From the NCBI RefSeq assembly GCF_011761565.1, contig NZ_JAASRM010000001.1, positions 744,139 through 808,138 on the forward strand: a stretch of 64,000 nt of DNA, given 5' to 3'. The notes beneath the pieces were generated by a model. That model was given only the letters and a program-made list of their open reading frames with translations. It was not told the DNA's origin and did no database searches. This document shows positions 18,966-27,354 of the stretch, one piece after another (positions within the stretch are counted from its first letter, which is position 1; each line of letters starts with the position of its first letter). The position numbers were made by a program, and so were the translations under genes. The DNA is from Rhizomicrobium palustre (GTDB lineage: Bacteria > Pseudomonadota > Alphaproteobacteria > Micropepsales > Micropepsaceae).

Positions 18966-19862
18966 ATGACAGATCGAACCGATGCCCTCGCCCCTTTACG
19001 GCAGATTGCCCTGCGGTTCCCAAGCGGCGTGACCTCCGAAACCGCTCTGCCGAGGGTCGGGGTCGTGCGCCATGACGCGCCGACGGAACCCATGAGCGGG
19101 GTCTTCCGCCCGATGATGTGCATGGTCCTGCAAGGTGCCAAGGAAGCCAGCATCGGAGGCAAAACCGTCCACTATGACGAGGCCTGTTATTTGGTGGCGA
19201 CGATGGAGCTGGCTGGCAGGGGCCGGGTGATCCGGGCGAGCCTGGAGCGGCCTTATCTCTGTGTGGCGCTCTCGATAGACCTCGAAGGCTTGGCAAGTTT
19301 GTTGCCAGCCGTGCCGGTGAAAGAGGAGGGTCAGCAGCCAGCCTTTGCCGTGAATCCTGTCACCGACGATCTGATTGCGGCCTGGGGACGGCTTTTGGGT
19401 CTGCTCGATACGCCAGAGGATATTCCCGTTCTGGCGCCGCTCATCGAGCGCGAAATCCTCTATCGCTTGCTGCAAGGCCCGCAAGGCGCGGTGCTGCGCC
19501 AAGCCGCTTTCGCGGGCAGCCATCACGCGCAGGTGCGCCGCGCCATGCTGTGGCTGAAAGAGCATTATGCCGAGCCGATGCGGATCGACGATCTTGCCGA
19601 AATGGCAGGGATGAGCCCGGCAAGCTTCCACCGCCATTTCAAGGCCGCCGCCGCGATGAGCCCGCTGCAATATCAAAAGGCGCTGCGCTTGCAGGAGGCG
19701 CGGCGGCTTCTGGCCAGCAATGCGGATGCGGCGCGCACCGCTTTCGCAGTGGGCTATGAAAGCCCCTCGCAGTTCAGCCGCGAATACGCCCGCGCCTTCG
19801 GCCTTCCCCCGGCGCGCGACGCGCAAAGGCTGAAGGGGGTGCGGATGGAAGACGCGGTGTAG
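18966..19862 (+). CDS. AraC-family transcriptional regulator
   Basis: A 298-aa regulator with an N-terminal ligand-binding domain of the AraC_N type (PMSGVFRPMMCMVLQGAKEA, then HYDEACYLVATMELAG). Two helix-turn-helix motifs sit at the C-terminus (about 200-290): MRIDDLAEMAGMSPASFHRH and DAARTAFAVGYESPSQFSRE. It is divergent from the SDR gene and probably controls it from the shared 147-bp intergenic region. Members of this subfamily commonly sense small aldehydes or other reactive metabolites, though the inducer cannot be read here. tRNA-Gln lies just downstream on the opposite strand. Confidence 0.88.
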   Translation: MTDRTDALAPLRQIALRFPSGVTSETALPRVGVVRHDAPTEPMSGVFRPMMCMVLQGAKEASIGGKTVHYDEACYLVATMELAGRGRVIRASLERPYLCVALSIDLEGLASLLPAVPVKEEGQQPAFAVNPVTDDLIAAWGRLLGLLDTPEDIPVLAPLIEREILYRLLQGPQGAVLRQAAFAGSHHAQVRRAMLWLKEHYAEPMRIDDLAEMAGMSPASFHRHFKAAAAMSPLQYQKALRLQEARRLLASNADAARTAFAVGYESPSQFSREYARAFGLPPARDAQRLKGVRMEDAV

Positions 19863-19954
19863 GGCGTAAGCCAGCCGAAGCGAGCTTGTGTTGCTCAGTC
19901 CGCCTTCGCCAAGGCTCCGGAGGACAGCCTCCGCTCGCTATCGCTCGCGGCGGC

Positions 19955-20029
19955 TGGCTGGGGCGCCAGGATTCGAACCTGGGAATGCCGGAATCAAAAT
20001 CCGGTGCCTTACCACTTGGCGACGCCCCA
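19955..20029 (-). tRNA. tRNA-Gln (anticodon TTG)
   Basis: A 75-nt cloverleaf with encoded CCA. The acceptor stem TGGGGCG/CGCCCCA has the weak U1-A72 pair typical of bacterial tRNA-Gln, with discriminator G. The anticodon stem CCGGA/TCCGG encloses TTTTGAT, reading TTG. The T arm contains GGTTCGAATCC. Confidence 0.95.
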
Positions 20030-20119
20030 ACGAGGGGGCGGACCATACTGGGTGACCTTGCCGCTTTCAACCGGAGGAATGACGCAAAATGCGCCCAAGT
20101 TCACAGCCTTAGCGCGATT

Positions 20120-21022
20120 TTACACCGGATCAGTGGGGCCAGGCGGGGGCGGCGGCGGCGGGACATCGGGCAAGGGGATAAATTCGCTTCTATCGGAGGG
20201 CGGCAGGGGCAGCCGACCCGCCTTCCAATCCGCTTTGGCGGCCTCGATTCGGTCGAGGCTTGAGGAGACGAAATTCCACCAGATATGGCGCTCTCCCACC
20301 GGTTCGCCGCCCAGAAGCATCAGCCGCGCGGGGCCCTCCTCCGCGATCAGATCAGCGCCGCCCGGGGTGAGGACCGCGAGATGGCCGGTTTCAAGGCGGG
20401 TATCGCCAAGGCGCACCGCGCCCTGAGCGACATAGGCGGCGCGCTCGGAATACCCCGTCGGCAAGGCGAAGCGGGCGCCAGGCCTAAGCTCAAGATGCAC
20501 ATAGAATAAGGGCGAATGGCCCTTCACGCCTGAAAGCCCATAGACCTCGCCCGCGATCACCGTGCCAGACGCCCCGCCCTCTTCAAAGCGCGGCAGATCG
20601 GCCGAACCGATATGGGCGAAGGCCGGATCGGTTTCCTCCGCCTCATTCGGCAGAGCCACCCAAGCCTGAATGCCATCGAGGCGGTAGCCATGGGCGCGGG
20701 TCTCCGCCCTTGTGCGCTCCGAATGCACGATGCCGTGCCCGGCGGTCATCCAGTTGACCTCACCCGGGACAATGGTCTGCACCGTGCCGAGGCTGTCGTG
20801 GTGATGCAGCTCGCCATCGAAGAGATAGGAGATGGTGGAAAGCCCGATATGGGGGTGCGGGCGGACATCGACGCCATCGCCGGGCGAAAAATCCGCCGGC
20901 CCCATGTGATCGAGAAACACGAAAGGCCCCACCATCCGCCGCTTCGCAAAAGGCAGGATGCGGCCGACTTTGAGGCCGCCGCCAAGGTCTTTGCTGCGCG
21001 CGGGGATGATGAGGTCAATCAT
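20120..21022 (-). CDS. Pirin family protein
   Basis: A 300-aa bicupin. The N-terminal cupin carries metal-binding histidines in RPHPHIGLSTISYLF and ELHHHDSLG, followed by MTAGHGIVHSER, which is the pirin signature. The C-terminal cupin is more degenerate, and the protein ends in a Pro-rich tail. Pirins include quercetin 2,3-dioxygenases and redox-responsive regulators, and the activity of this one is unknown. The start lies 2 bp after the dps stop, so it is expressed with dps, which suggests a role under oxidative or stationary stress. Confidence 0.9.
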   Translation of the reverse strand: MIDLIIPARSKDLGGGLKVGRILPFAKRRMVGPFVFLDHMGPADFSPGDGVDVRPHPHIGLSTISYLFDGELHHHDSLGTVQTIVPGEVNWMTAGHGIVHSERTRAETRAHGYRLDGIQAWVALPNEAEETDPAFAHIGSADLPRFEEGGASGTVIAGEVYGLSGVKGHSPLFYVHLELRPGARFALPTGYSERAAYVAQGAVRLGDTRLETGHLAVLTPGGADLIAEEGPARLMLLGGEPVGERHIWWNFVSSSLDRIEAAKADWKAGRLPLPPSDRSEFIPLPDVPPPPPPPGPTDPV

Positions 21023-21024
21023 AC

Positions 21025-21537
21025 TCAGGCGGTCTCGCTATGGCGGGTGGTTTCGAAAAGGAACCAGGCGCGCCGTTCGGTTTCGTCAATCCAGTTTTCG
21101 AGAAGGCTGGTAGATGCCACGTCATTTGCCTCGTCACACAGCTCGTGCGTCTCGCGCATGATATCGGCGAGACGGCGATTGTCATCGGCAAGCTCGGCCA
21201 GCATGTCGAGCGGGGTGACGAAATCGGCATCGTTATCATCAAGGCGCTGCATACGCGCGATATGGCCAATGGATTTCAGCGTGGTGCCGCCCACCTTGCG
21301 CACGCGCTCCGCGATCGGGTCGGTCATGGCGAAGATCTGGTCCGACTGCTCATCGAGCAGAAGATGGTAATCGCGGAAATGCGCACCCGACATGTGCCAA
21401 TGAAAATTCTTGGTCTTCAGATAGAGCGTGAAGACATCGGCGAGCAGCGCGTTCAGCGCGGCGGAAACATCTTTGGTGGCATTGGCGCCGAGTGAGGTCG
21501 GGGTGGAAAGCGCGGGGCGGGTCTTGTGGTCGGACAT
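21025..21537 (-). CDS. dps: Dps family DNA-protection ferritin-like protein
   Basis: A 170-aa mini-ferritin that assembles into dodecamers, stores iron and detoxifies peroxide while binding DNA. Ferroxidase residues are in KNFHWHMSGAHFRDYHLLLD, with the family motif DEQSDQIFAMTDPIAERVRK. The start at 21537 gives MSDHKTRPAL and follows AAAGGA, while a longer in-frame extension upstream is not conserved-looking. The Lys/Arg-containing N-terminus could mediate DNA binding. It is the first gene of a dps-pirin operon. No OxyR or EcfG site was obvious in the 125 bp upstream. Confidence 0.9.
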   Translation of the reverse strand: MSDHKTRPALSTPTSLGANATKDVSAALNALLADVFTLYLKTKNFHWHMSGAHFRDYHLLLDEQSDQIFAMTDPIAERVRKVGGTTLKSIGHIARMQRLDDNDADFVTPLDMLAELADDNRRLADIMRETHELCDEANDVASTSLLENWIDETERRAWFLFETTRHSETA

Positions 21538-21662
21538 CGAAAATCCTTTGCTTGAAAGCGGGGGCAAAAGGATTTCAGCGGGTTTTCGTGACAGCTGCAA
21601 AGCATATTCTGCACGACGGTAGGGAACCTAAACGAAGGTATTGGTAGCTTACGCAGCGCGTT

Positions 21663-22262
21663 TCAAGAAAAACGCGTTTCGAGCCGCGCTAAAATTTCTT
21701 CGGTGGTAAAGCCCAAAGCTTCCAGACGCCCGGCGCGCGAGAGCAGTGCGAGGCCAGTCAAGGTAGCGGCGACAAGCAAGACATCGCATTGCGACTCGCG
21801 ACTGTCGGAGGTTTGCCCCGAAACCTCGGAGAGAACCTTCAGCGCGGCAATGAGACGGCCATTGAACAAGCGCTCCGCCTCGCCCGTGCCTGCGTTGGCA
21901 GGAAGCGCAGCCGAGCCCGCCGCGATGGTTTCGGTATTGCGCAAAAGATCGAGCGCGGCAGAGGCGGCGGCGGCGAGTTTGCCGGGGCCTTCGCAATCGG
22001 CGGCAGCGCCGCGCATGGCACGGGCCACGCCCGAGAGATCCTCGGCCGCCAGCGCCAAAAGCAATTCGTCTTTTCCGGAGAAATAGGAATAGAGGGCAGC
22101 AGGTGCGAAACCCGCTTCGGCAGCAACCCCGCGCAAAGACAGGTCACGGGCCCCATCGCGCGCGGCGACACGGCGGGCTGCTTCCAGAATGGCTGCGCGC
22201 GTCGCGCTATATTCGCGGGCACGCCGCTCACTGCGTTTCGACGCCATATCAGGCCGGCTCAT
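21663..22262 (-). CDS. TetR/AcrR family transcriptional regulator
   Basis: A 199-aa repressor-type protein. The N-terminal HTH reads ATRAAILEAARRVAARDG, then LSLRGVAAEAGFAPAALYSY and FSGKDELLLAL, an unmistakable TetR_N domain. The C-terminal ligand domain is not assignable. The start is either the ATG at 22262 or the one at 22247. It lies upstream of dps on the same strand with a 125-bp gap, and downstream of a small secreted protein gene. The target genes are unknown. Confidence 0.87.
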   Translation of the reverse strand: MSRPDMASKRSERRAREYSATRAAILEAARRVAARDGARDLSLRGVAAEAGFAPAALYSYFSGKDELLLALAAEDLSGVARAMRGAAADCEGPGKLAAAASAALDLLRNTETIAAGSAALPANAGTGEAERLFNGRLIAALKVLSEVSGQTSDSRESQCDVLLVAATLTGLALLSRAGRLEALGFTTEEILARLETRFS

Positions 22263-22345
22263 CCCGCCATGATAGGTGATTCGAGCCGCCCCGTCCCCCT
22301 TACCCTCTGGGACCAATTTTGGCCCCAGGGGGGAGGCGCCAAAGA

Positions 22346-22771
22346 TTATTTCGGCTTGGCGCAACCGGCCAGGCCGTCGCCCATCTTGCAATAGGCGGTG
22401 TGCAGATTGGAGTAATCGGTGACAACCTGGGTCTCAGTGTCGACCGTCTTGTCGTAAGCCGTCTGAATCGTGGCGATCTGATCGGTGGCCGCCTTCTTTT
22501 CCTTGTCGTCCTTTGCGGCAGCCTGCGCAGCCTTGGCCGCGTTGGTCTGCGTCACCAGGCATTCGCGGTAGGTGCTGAGCGAGCCCTGATAGCCCTTCAC
22601 GCCCTTGAGGGCGGCGAGCACCAGATTGTGGGCGTCATCGGTTGACTTGCCCGAAAGATCGGCGGCGCCGGTGATCGCCGGGGCGACCGGGGGCGTGCCG
22701 CAGGCGTTCTGGGCAAGCGCAGGGCTTGCAACCATCAGAGCGGCGCCAATCAGACAAACGCGTTTAAACAT
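22346..22771 (-). CDS. Small secreted hypothetical protein
   Basis: A 141-aa protein with a clear signal peptide (MFKRVCLIGAALMVASPALAQ) and a mature helical, Ala/Lys-rich region (AKAAQAAAKDDKEKKAATDQ) likely to form a coiled coil. Four cysteines are spread through the mature part (ACGTP, RECLV, AYCKM, AGCAK), consistent with periplasmic disulfides. The start at 22771 has AGGA upstream. I do not recognise the family. It lies about 80 bp before the TetR gene on the same strand. Confidence 0.7.
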   Translation of the reverse strand: MFKRVCLIGAALMVASPALAQNACGTPPVAPAITGAADLSGKSTDDAHNLVLAALKGVKGYQGSLSTYRECLVTQTNAAKAAQAAAKDDKEKKAATDQIATIQTAYDKTVDTETQVVTDYSNLHTAYCKMGDGLAGCAKPK

Positions 22772-22918
22772 GTTCCTGAAACTCCCCTATCGTCTTGAAG
22801 GCGGGCATTTCCAACCGGGTTCCGGCCCAACCGGCGGGGAGATAAGCATAGTTTCTCGGAGGCCACAAAGCGGGAAGCCGCGGCACGTTACCAGAGGGTC
22901 CAAAAGTGTAATCCCGGC

Positions 22919-23518
22919 TCACACCGGCGGAGCGGGGTCATATTGCATGGCTTTTTTCACAATCCGCGCGAAATCAACGCCGCAAATTTCAGCGACCAGC
23001 CACAGTGCCATGTCGATTCCGGCCGAAACCCCAGCGGCGGTCACCAGATTCCCGTCCCGCACATAGCGCTCGCCCGACACAACCTCGCGCGCCTCGCCCC
23101 GCGCCGACAGCTGCTCCACAAAGGCCCAATGGGTGGTGACCCGTTTACCCTGGGCTGGACCCGCCGCGGTGAGGAGCAATGCCCCGGTGCAGACCGAGGT
23201 GACCCATTCGGCCCGCGATGAAATCCTCGTGATGAAGGCGGTGAGCGCCGGATTATCCACCTCGCGCCGCGTGCCCTGGCCGCCGGGGACGAGAAGGACA
23301 TCCAAATGCTCCACCCCGGCCAAGATCTTATCGGGCAGTACCCGCATCCCTTTGGCACATCGCACGGGCGTATCCTTCTCGGCGATCAGCCGGACTTCGA
23401 AGGGCAGCTCCAGGCTTTGGAGCTGGGCCACTTCATTGGCCATGGTGAAGACTTCCCATGGCCCGACGAAATCGAGTTCCTCCACATCATCGAAAATGAG
23501 GATGCCGATACTGCGCAT
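22919..23518 (-). CDS. DJ-1/PfpI family (GATase1-like) protein
   Basis: A 199-aa protein of the isonitrile-hydratase-like branch of the DJ-1/PfpI superfamily. It starts MRSIGILIFDDVEELDFVGP, and the acidic residue before the nucleophile elbow is in ELDFVGPWEVF. The conserved cysteine nucleophile is in VTSVCTGALLLTAAG, followed by KRVTTHWAF. Members hydrate isonitriles or act on glyoxals, and the substrate here is not known. The gene starts 15 bp after the TPR-methyltransferase stop on the same strand and is probably co-transcribed with it. Confidence 0.85.
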   Translation of the reverse strand: MRSIGILIFDDVEELDFVGPWEVFTMANEVAQLQSLELPFEVRLIAEKDTPVRCAKGMRVLPDKILAGVEHLDVLLVPGGQGTRREVDNPALTAFITRISSRAEWVTSVCTGALLLTAAGPAQGKRVTTHWAFVEQLSARGEAREVVSGERYVRDGNLVTAAGVSAGIDMALWLVAEICGVDFARIVKKAMQYDPAPPV

Positions 23519-23533
23519 GGGATACCTTCTCGG

Positions 23534-24613
23534 TCAGGACCTCACCAAGGCTACGGCGAAACCAGGCACCGGAACATGTGCTTCCTGACGCGGCACGCAT
23601 TGCATTAGGCCTGCCACGGAAAATCCGTGACGCGCCGCCATCTCTTTCAAATAGGCTTCCGAATGACGCCAGCGGCGCTTAGGGCCAAGCTCGAAACCCT
23701 CGCCCTCTTTGGCTTCGGTGGTGAAGAGGAAATAGCCCTCGGAGCGAAGCGCCTCTGCCACCGCCGCGAAAGTGGTTTCAAGGTCACCGATATAGACAAG
23801 TGTGTCGGCGGCAAGGACGAGATCATACGCCGCCTCACCCAACCCGCTTTCGATATCGCTGACCATAAGATCGTCATAAACACCGCGGGCGCGGGCTTTC
23901 TCGATCATGGCGGGGGAAAGATCGAGACCGGTCATATGGGAGGCGCGATCCTTGAAGGCGGCGCCCGAAAGCCCGGTGCCGCAGCCAAGATCGAGAATGG
24001 CAAGATCGGTGAGGCCCGGCATCACGAGCTGCGCGAGCTCACGCAAAGCTTGCGGCGCCTGATAGGCAAGTTGACCCAGCATGCGCTGATCGTAATCGGT
24101 TGAGAATTGATCGAAGAGATGGCGCACATAGCCCGCATCAGAACGCTGCTGCGCCTGCATGGCTTCAGCTTGCGCGATACGTTCGGAGAGACCCGGCATC
24201 TCTTCGGGTGCAAGAAATGCGAATGCGGCGAGGGCCTTTTCCGCCTCGCCCGCCTCCAGCCAAGCGCAACCCAAAAGATAGCGCGCCTCAGCTTCTTCGG
24301 GATCAAGGCGCAGCGCGCGCTGCAATTCGCCAATCGCATCGGGAAGATTTTCAGAGGCGAGCAGCATGGCGCCATGGGCGAGCGCGGCCTCGGCCACATC
24401 GGGATAAAGCTTTGCAGTTTCATCCGCGCTTGAGAGCGCTTCCTCCAGCCGGTCTGAGGCTTCCAGGGCGCGTGCCAGAAGCAATCGCGCGGTCAAACCG
24501 CCACGGGTTTGTGACACAAGCCCGGTCAGCAAGCTGGCAGCTTCCGCAGCGCGCCCCTCCTCGATCAGCGTGGCGGCTGTATCCAGCGGATTCTCGTCAT
24601 AAGACTCTTGCAT
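23534..24613 (-). CDS. TPR-domain SAM-dependent methyltransferase
   Basis: A 359-aa protein combining an N-terminal array of tetratricopeptide repeats (about residues 8-145, for example DAIGELQRALRLDPEEAEAR, YLLGCAWLEAGEAEKALAAF) with a C-terminal class I methyltransferase. Motif I is LAILDLGCGTGLSG, followed by GLDLSPAMIEKARARG and LVLAADTLVYIG. The linker YVRHLFDQFSTDYDQRML is typical of this family. I start it at the ATG at 24613 (MQESYDENP); the frame stays open to 24874 but that overlaps the divergent gene. The methyl acceptor is unknown; the TPR part suggests a protein partner. Confidence 0.84.
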   Translation of the reverse strand: MQESYDENPLDTAATLIEEGRAAEAASLLTGLVSQTRGGLTARLLLARALEASDRLEEALSSADETAKLYPDVAEAALAHGAMLLASENLPDAIGELQRALRLDPEEAEARYLLGCAWLEAGEAEKALAAFAFLAPEEMPGLSERIAQAEAMQAQQRSDAGYVRHLFDQFSTDYDQRMLGQLAYQAPQALRELAQLVMPGLTDLAILDLGCGTGLSGAAFKDRASHMTGLDLSPAMIEKARARGVYDDLMVSDIESGLGEAAYDLVLAADTLVYIGDLETTFAAVAEALRSEGYFLFTTEAKEGEGFELGPKRRWRHSEAYLKEMAARHGFSVAGLMQCVPRQEAHVPVPGFAVALVRS

Positions 24614-24726
24614 GCGTGAAAAACTGCGTGGGTTTTCGGAGCCCCCACCATAGGACGGCGCGCACCCTTGCGGCAATCGCGGCAACGCGCTTAGGCTTCG
24701 CGCAACGCACGCCGTGCTGAGAGGGA

Positions 24727-25200
24727 ATGATGGATTCGTATGCCGAAGAGCAACAGCAGCGCCGTCCCAATCGCAGCTGCCTGTGGGGGTGCCTTGGGAG
24801 CATGGCGGCGGTCGCCATCGTGCTGACGGCGGTGTTCTGTTACAGCGCCTGGTATTTCTATAAAGGCTTTTCAAGCGACGCGCGGATCAAGACGGTGATC
24901 GCCACCCTGTCGCATGATGCCCAAGCTGCCGAAGTGCTGGGTGAGAACATCAAGGTGATGGAAATCGAGCTCAGCACCTTCAATTATTCCGCCGACACAG
25001 ACCAGGGCAAGCGGAGCGGCAATGCGCGCTATGTGCTGAAAGTGGCGGGCTCGCGCGGTTCGGGTGAGGTGAAAGCCGATCTCGATGTCAGCGGACACGA
25101 GCCCAAGATCACGTTGATGATCCTGACCGATCGCGAGGGGCGGACGTATTACCTTATCGGAACACCCCCGCCCAATCCGATGCTGCAGAATAGTATTTAG
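24727..25200 (+). CDS. Coa1-like (cytochrome oxidase assembly factor 1) membrane protein
   Basis: A 157-aa protein with one N-terminal transmembrane helix (about residues 22-44, MAAVAIVLTAVFCYSAWYFY). A periplasmic domain follows with the Coa1/Tim21-like pattern LGENIKVMEIELSTFNYS, ARYVLKVAGSRGSGEVKADL. Bacterial Coa1-domain proteins are poorly characterised; the mitochondrial homologue helps assemble the Cox1 subunit. No cytochrome oxidase genes are nearby. Two ATGs are possible (24727 and 24730), and the GAGAGGG site favours the second. Its stop overlaps the convergent patatin gene by a few bases. Confidence 0.65.
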   Translation: MMDSYAEEQQQRRPNRSCLWGCLGSMAAVAIVLTAVFCYSAWYFYKGFSSDARIKTVIATLSHDAQAAEVLGENIKVMEIELSTFNYSADTDQGKRSGNARYVLKVAGSRGSGEVKADLDVSGHEPKITLMILTDREGRTYYLIGTPPPNPMLQNSI

Positions 25201-26966
25201 CGCTTCACCACCGCCGGGCCGTCGCTCCAGCGATCCGTAAGCGGCAGGCCATGGCGGTCGATCATGGCGCGGGCGTGGTCATAGCCTTCGGCGATGGCGC
25301 GATCGAAGCTTTTCCAATCCAAGGGATTGATGCCGGCGAGCGGCGGCTCAAAAAGAAAATCGGCTTCATCGCGCACCAGGCGGCGCTGCGCTTCCGAGCC
25401 CATCGTACCGGTGCGCATCAGAATATCGAAAATCGACGGCATGCCGCGCATGCGCTGCCAGATGAGTTTTAAGGAATGATGTTCGCCATAGCGCGTATCA
25501 CGCACGGAGAAGTCATTTTCCCCCGTCACATCGCTGGCGAGCAATGGCCCGATACGGCGGCGGCGCATTACATCCACCGGCAGGTTATTCATCACCCCGC
25601 CATCGACCAGAAGATGGCCTCGCGAGGTCACAGGCGGCACGATGCCCGGCAGCGCGGCGCTGGAGCGCAAGGCACGCCAGAGTGGCCCCTGCAGATGTTC
25701 ATGCACATGACCTGTGGTGAGATCAGCGGAGATGCAGAAAAAGGGCTTCGGCAAATCCTCAATACGGACGCGGCCGAAATGGCGGGTGAGAAGCTTGGAC
25801 ATGCGCCGCCCCTTCACCAACGAGATCAGCGGCAAGGTGTAATCGGATAGGGGATTGCGCCGGACAAAGGATTCGCGCAGGCGCACGGTCAATTCCTCGA
25901 TGCTCCATTCGGCTGCAAGACCGGCAGCGATGATCGCGCCCATCGAGACTCCACCGAGGTAATCGAACGGCACACCGGCTTCGGCGAGCGCTTTGACCAC
26001 CCCGATATGGCCAAAGCCGCGCGCCCCACCGCCGCCCAGAACCAGCCCCACGGCCCGCCCGGAGATGCAGCGCGCCAGCCGCCTGATGTCATCGGGGCGA
26101 TTCTCCCGGATGTGATGGTGGGTCTCGACTCGCTCTCCGAGGATCACCGCATCGCGCGGCACCCCCGAGGGATGGAGCAGAATCAGTTCGGGAAGGCCGC
26201 AAACACGCTCCTTGCCTCCTAAAAGCGGCTTGCGCGGCAAAGGCCGATCCACCGTGGCGATAACGAGGACACGATCCGCCTGGCGGATGCAGAGGCGCGT
26301 CCAAGCACTATCGGGAACATCACCGCGATAGAAAACCGCATCATGCGCGCTTTCGAAATTGGCGAACCATTCGGCCTGACGCCCCGCCGCAGAGGCATCC
26401 ACCACCCCGGTAAGCGCCCCCATATCGTCCAGCGCCATCGCTAGACGCTCGGCAATAGGATGCGCACTAAGTCCTTCCTGCAACGGCACCAGCGCAAAGG
26501 TTTTGGGGCGGCTGCGGACCGGTTTGGCGGCACCGCGCGCAGCGGTTTCCTTCATCACCTCGAGAAACAAACGCGGTTTTTTCACCGCCAAAATCTCCAA
26601 GGCAGCGGGCGTCAGCTCAATCAGCTCGCTATCGCGCAAGGCGATGAGATCGACACTGCGGTCAAAGGCGGGATCGGCTACGACAGCACCTGGTGAAAGC
26701 TCGGCGGCAAGGCGCCGCTTCTCCTCCCCGACATCACGAAAAATGCCAATCGTGCCGGTGAGAACCATTAAGAGCGCCCCCTCCTCCCCACCTTGACGGC
26801 AAAGCCGAGACCCGCCCGGCAGGCCGAACCAGACTACAAAGGGGGCGAGCCTTCTGAGCGCGGAAATGGAGAGGCCATCGAACAGCGGAAAACCGCTGAG
26901 CTTTTCCGCCAGGAACCGGTCGAGCAAGGACTCCGAAAGGCGCAAGGCGGAGAGAAAGGGGAGCAT
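25197..26966 (-). CDS. Patatin-like phospholipase with cyclic-nucleotide-binding-like domain (NTE type)
   Basis: A 589-aa protein with the bacterial NTE/RssA layout. Residues about 20-145 form a cNMP-binding-like beta-roll (LSISALRRLAPFVVWFGLPG, ALLMVLTGTIGIFRD), and a linker follows. The patatin domain starts with the oxyanion loop GLVLGGGGARGFGHIG (about 305). The nucleophile is the serine in GVSMG (about 339) and the second catalytic residue is the aspartate in LLVDGGVMNNLPVDVM (about 453). It probably hydrolyses phospholipids or lysophospholipids. The cNMP domain lacks an obvious arginine-containing phosphate cassette, so ligand binding is doubtful. Confidence 0.88.
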   Translation of the reverse strand: MLPFLSALRLSESLLDRFLAEKLSGFPLFDGLSISALRRLAPFVVWFGLPGGSRLCRQGGEEGALLMVLTGTIGIFRDVGEEKRRLAAELSPGAVVADPAFDRSVDLIALRDSELIELTPAALEILAVKKPRLFLEVMKETAARGAAKPVRSRPKTFALVPLQEGLSAHPIAERLAMALDDMGALTGVVDASAAGRQAEWFANFESAHDAVFYRGDVPDSAWTRLCIRQADRVLVIATVDRPLPRKPLLGGKERVCGLPELILLHPSGVPRDAVILGERVETHHHIRENRPDDIRRLARCISGRAVGLVLGGGGARGFGHIGVVKALAEAGVPFDYLGGVSMGAIIAAGLAAEWSIEELTVRLRESFVRRNPLSDYTLPLISLVKGRRMSKLLTRHFGRVRIEDLPKPFFCISADLTTGHVHEHLQGPLWRALRSSAALPGIVPPVTSRGHLLVDGGVMNNLPVDVMRRRRIGPLLASDVTGENDFSVRDTRYGEHHSLKLIWQRMRGMPSIFDILMRTGTMGSEAQRRLVRDEADFLFEPPLAGINPLDWKSFDRAIAEGYDHARAMIDRHGLPLTDRWSDGPAVVKR

Positions 26967-27354
26967 CCGCTGGTCCCTTCGGCTTCAACTTCACCATGGC
27001 GCTCACCCTTAACGCGGGCAAGGGCCGATCCTGGGTGGCGGGCGCCCCGGGACGCGCGTGCAAGTTTGCCCAGAAAGGTCACAACGTTGGGGAAAAATCC
27101 AATTCTTCCCGACTGTTACCTGGCGGCTTCGGGGCGCCCGACCCACTCGCCCGCAGCTAAGCAGAAATACTGTGCGGCGCTGCCACGCATGGTTAAAATC
27201 GTGTCGTTGGGCACCCTGCGGCAACCAGAGCCAACATTTCCCATTTTGGCGACTTCGACGCAGGGGTTCGCCATAATAAAGTTGCATAGTATGCGAAGAT
27301 GCGCGATGCGGGCTCCCAACGCGGTGCATCGCGTGACAGCTAGGTGAGGATTCC
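26967..27354. other. 388-bp non-coding region between divergent patatin and TPR genes
   Basis: I see no coding frame. It contains ATGGTTAA at 27189-27196, which on the minus strand is the CtrA half-site-like TTAACCAT, and a hairpin near the TPR gene start (listed separately). Promoters for both divergent genes must lie here. Confidence 0.5.
27302..27333 (+). promoter_or_regulatory. 5' leader hairpin before the TPR protein gene
   Basis: CGCGATGC (27302-27309) pairs exactly with GCATCGCG (27326-27333) across a 16-nt loop. It sits just ahead of the TAGGTGAGGA ribosome binding site (27341-27350), so it may stabilise the mRNA or modulate ribosome access. Confidence 0.4.

Noticed and set aside
17581..20029. 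tRNA genes as possible attachment sites of an integrated element
   Set aside because: No integrase, no duplicated tRNA 3' end and no change in gene content or codon use were seen on either side.
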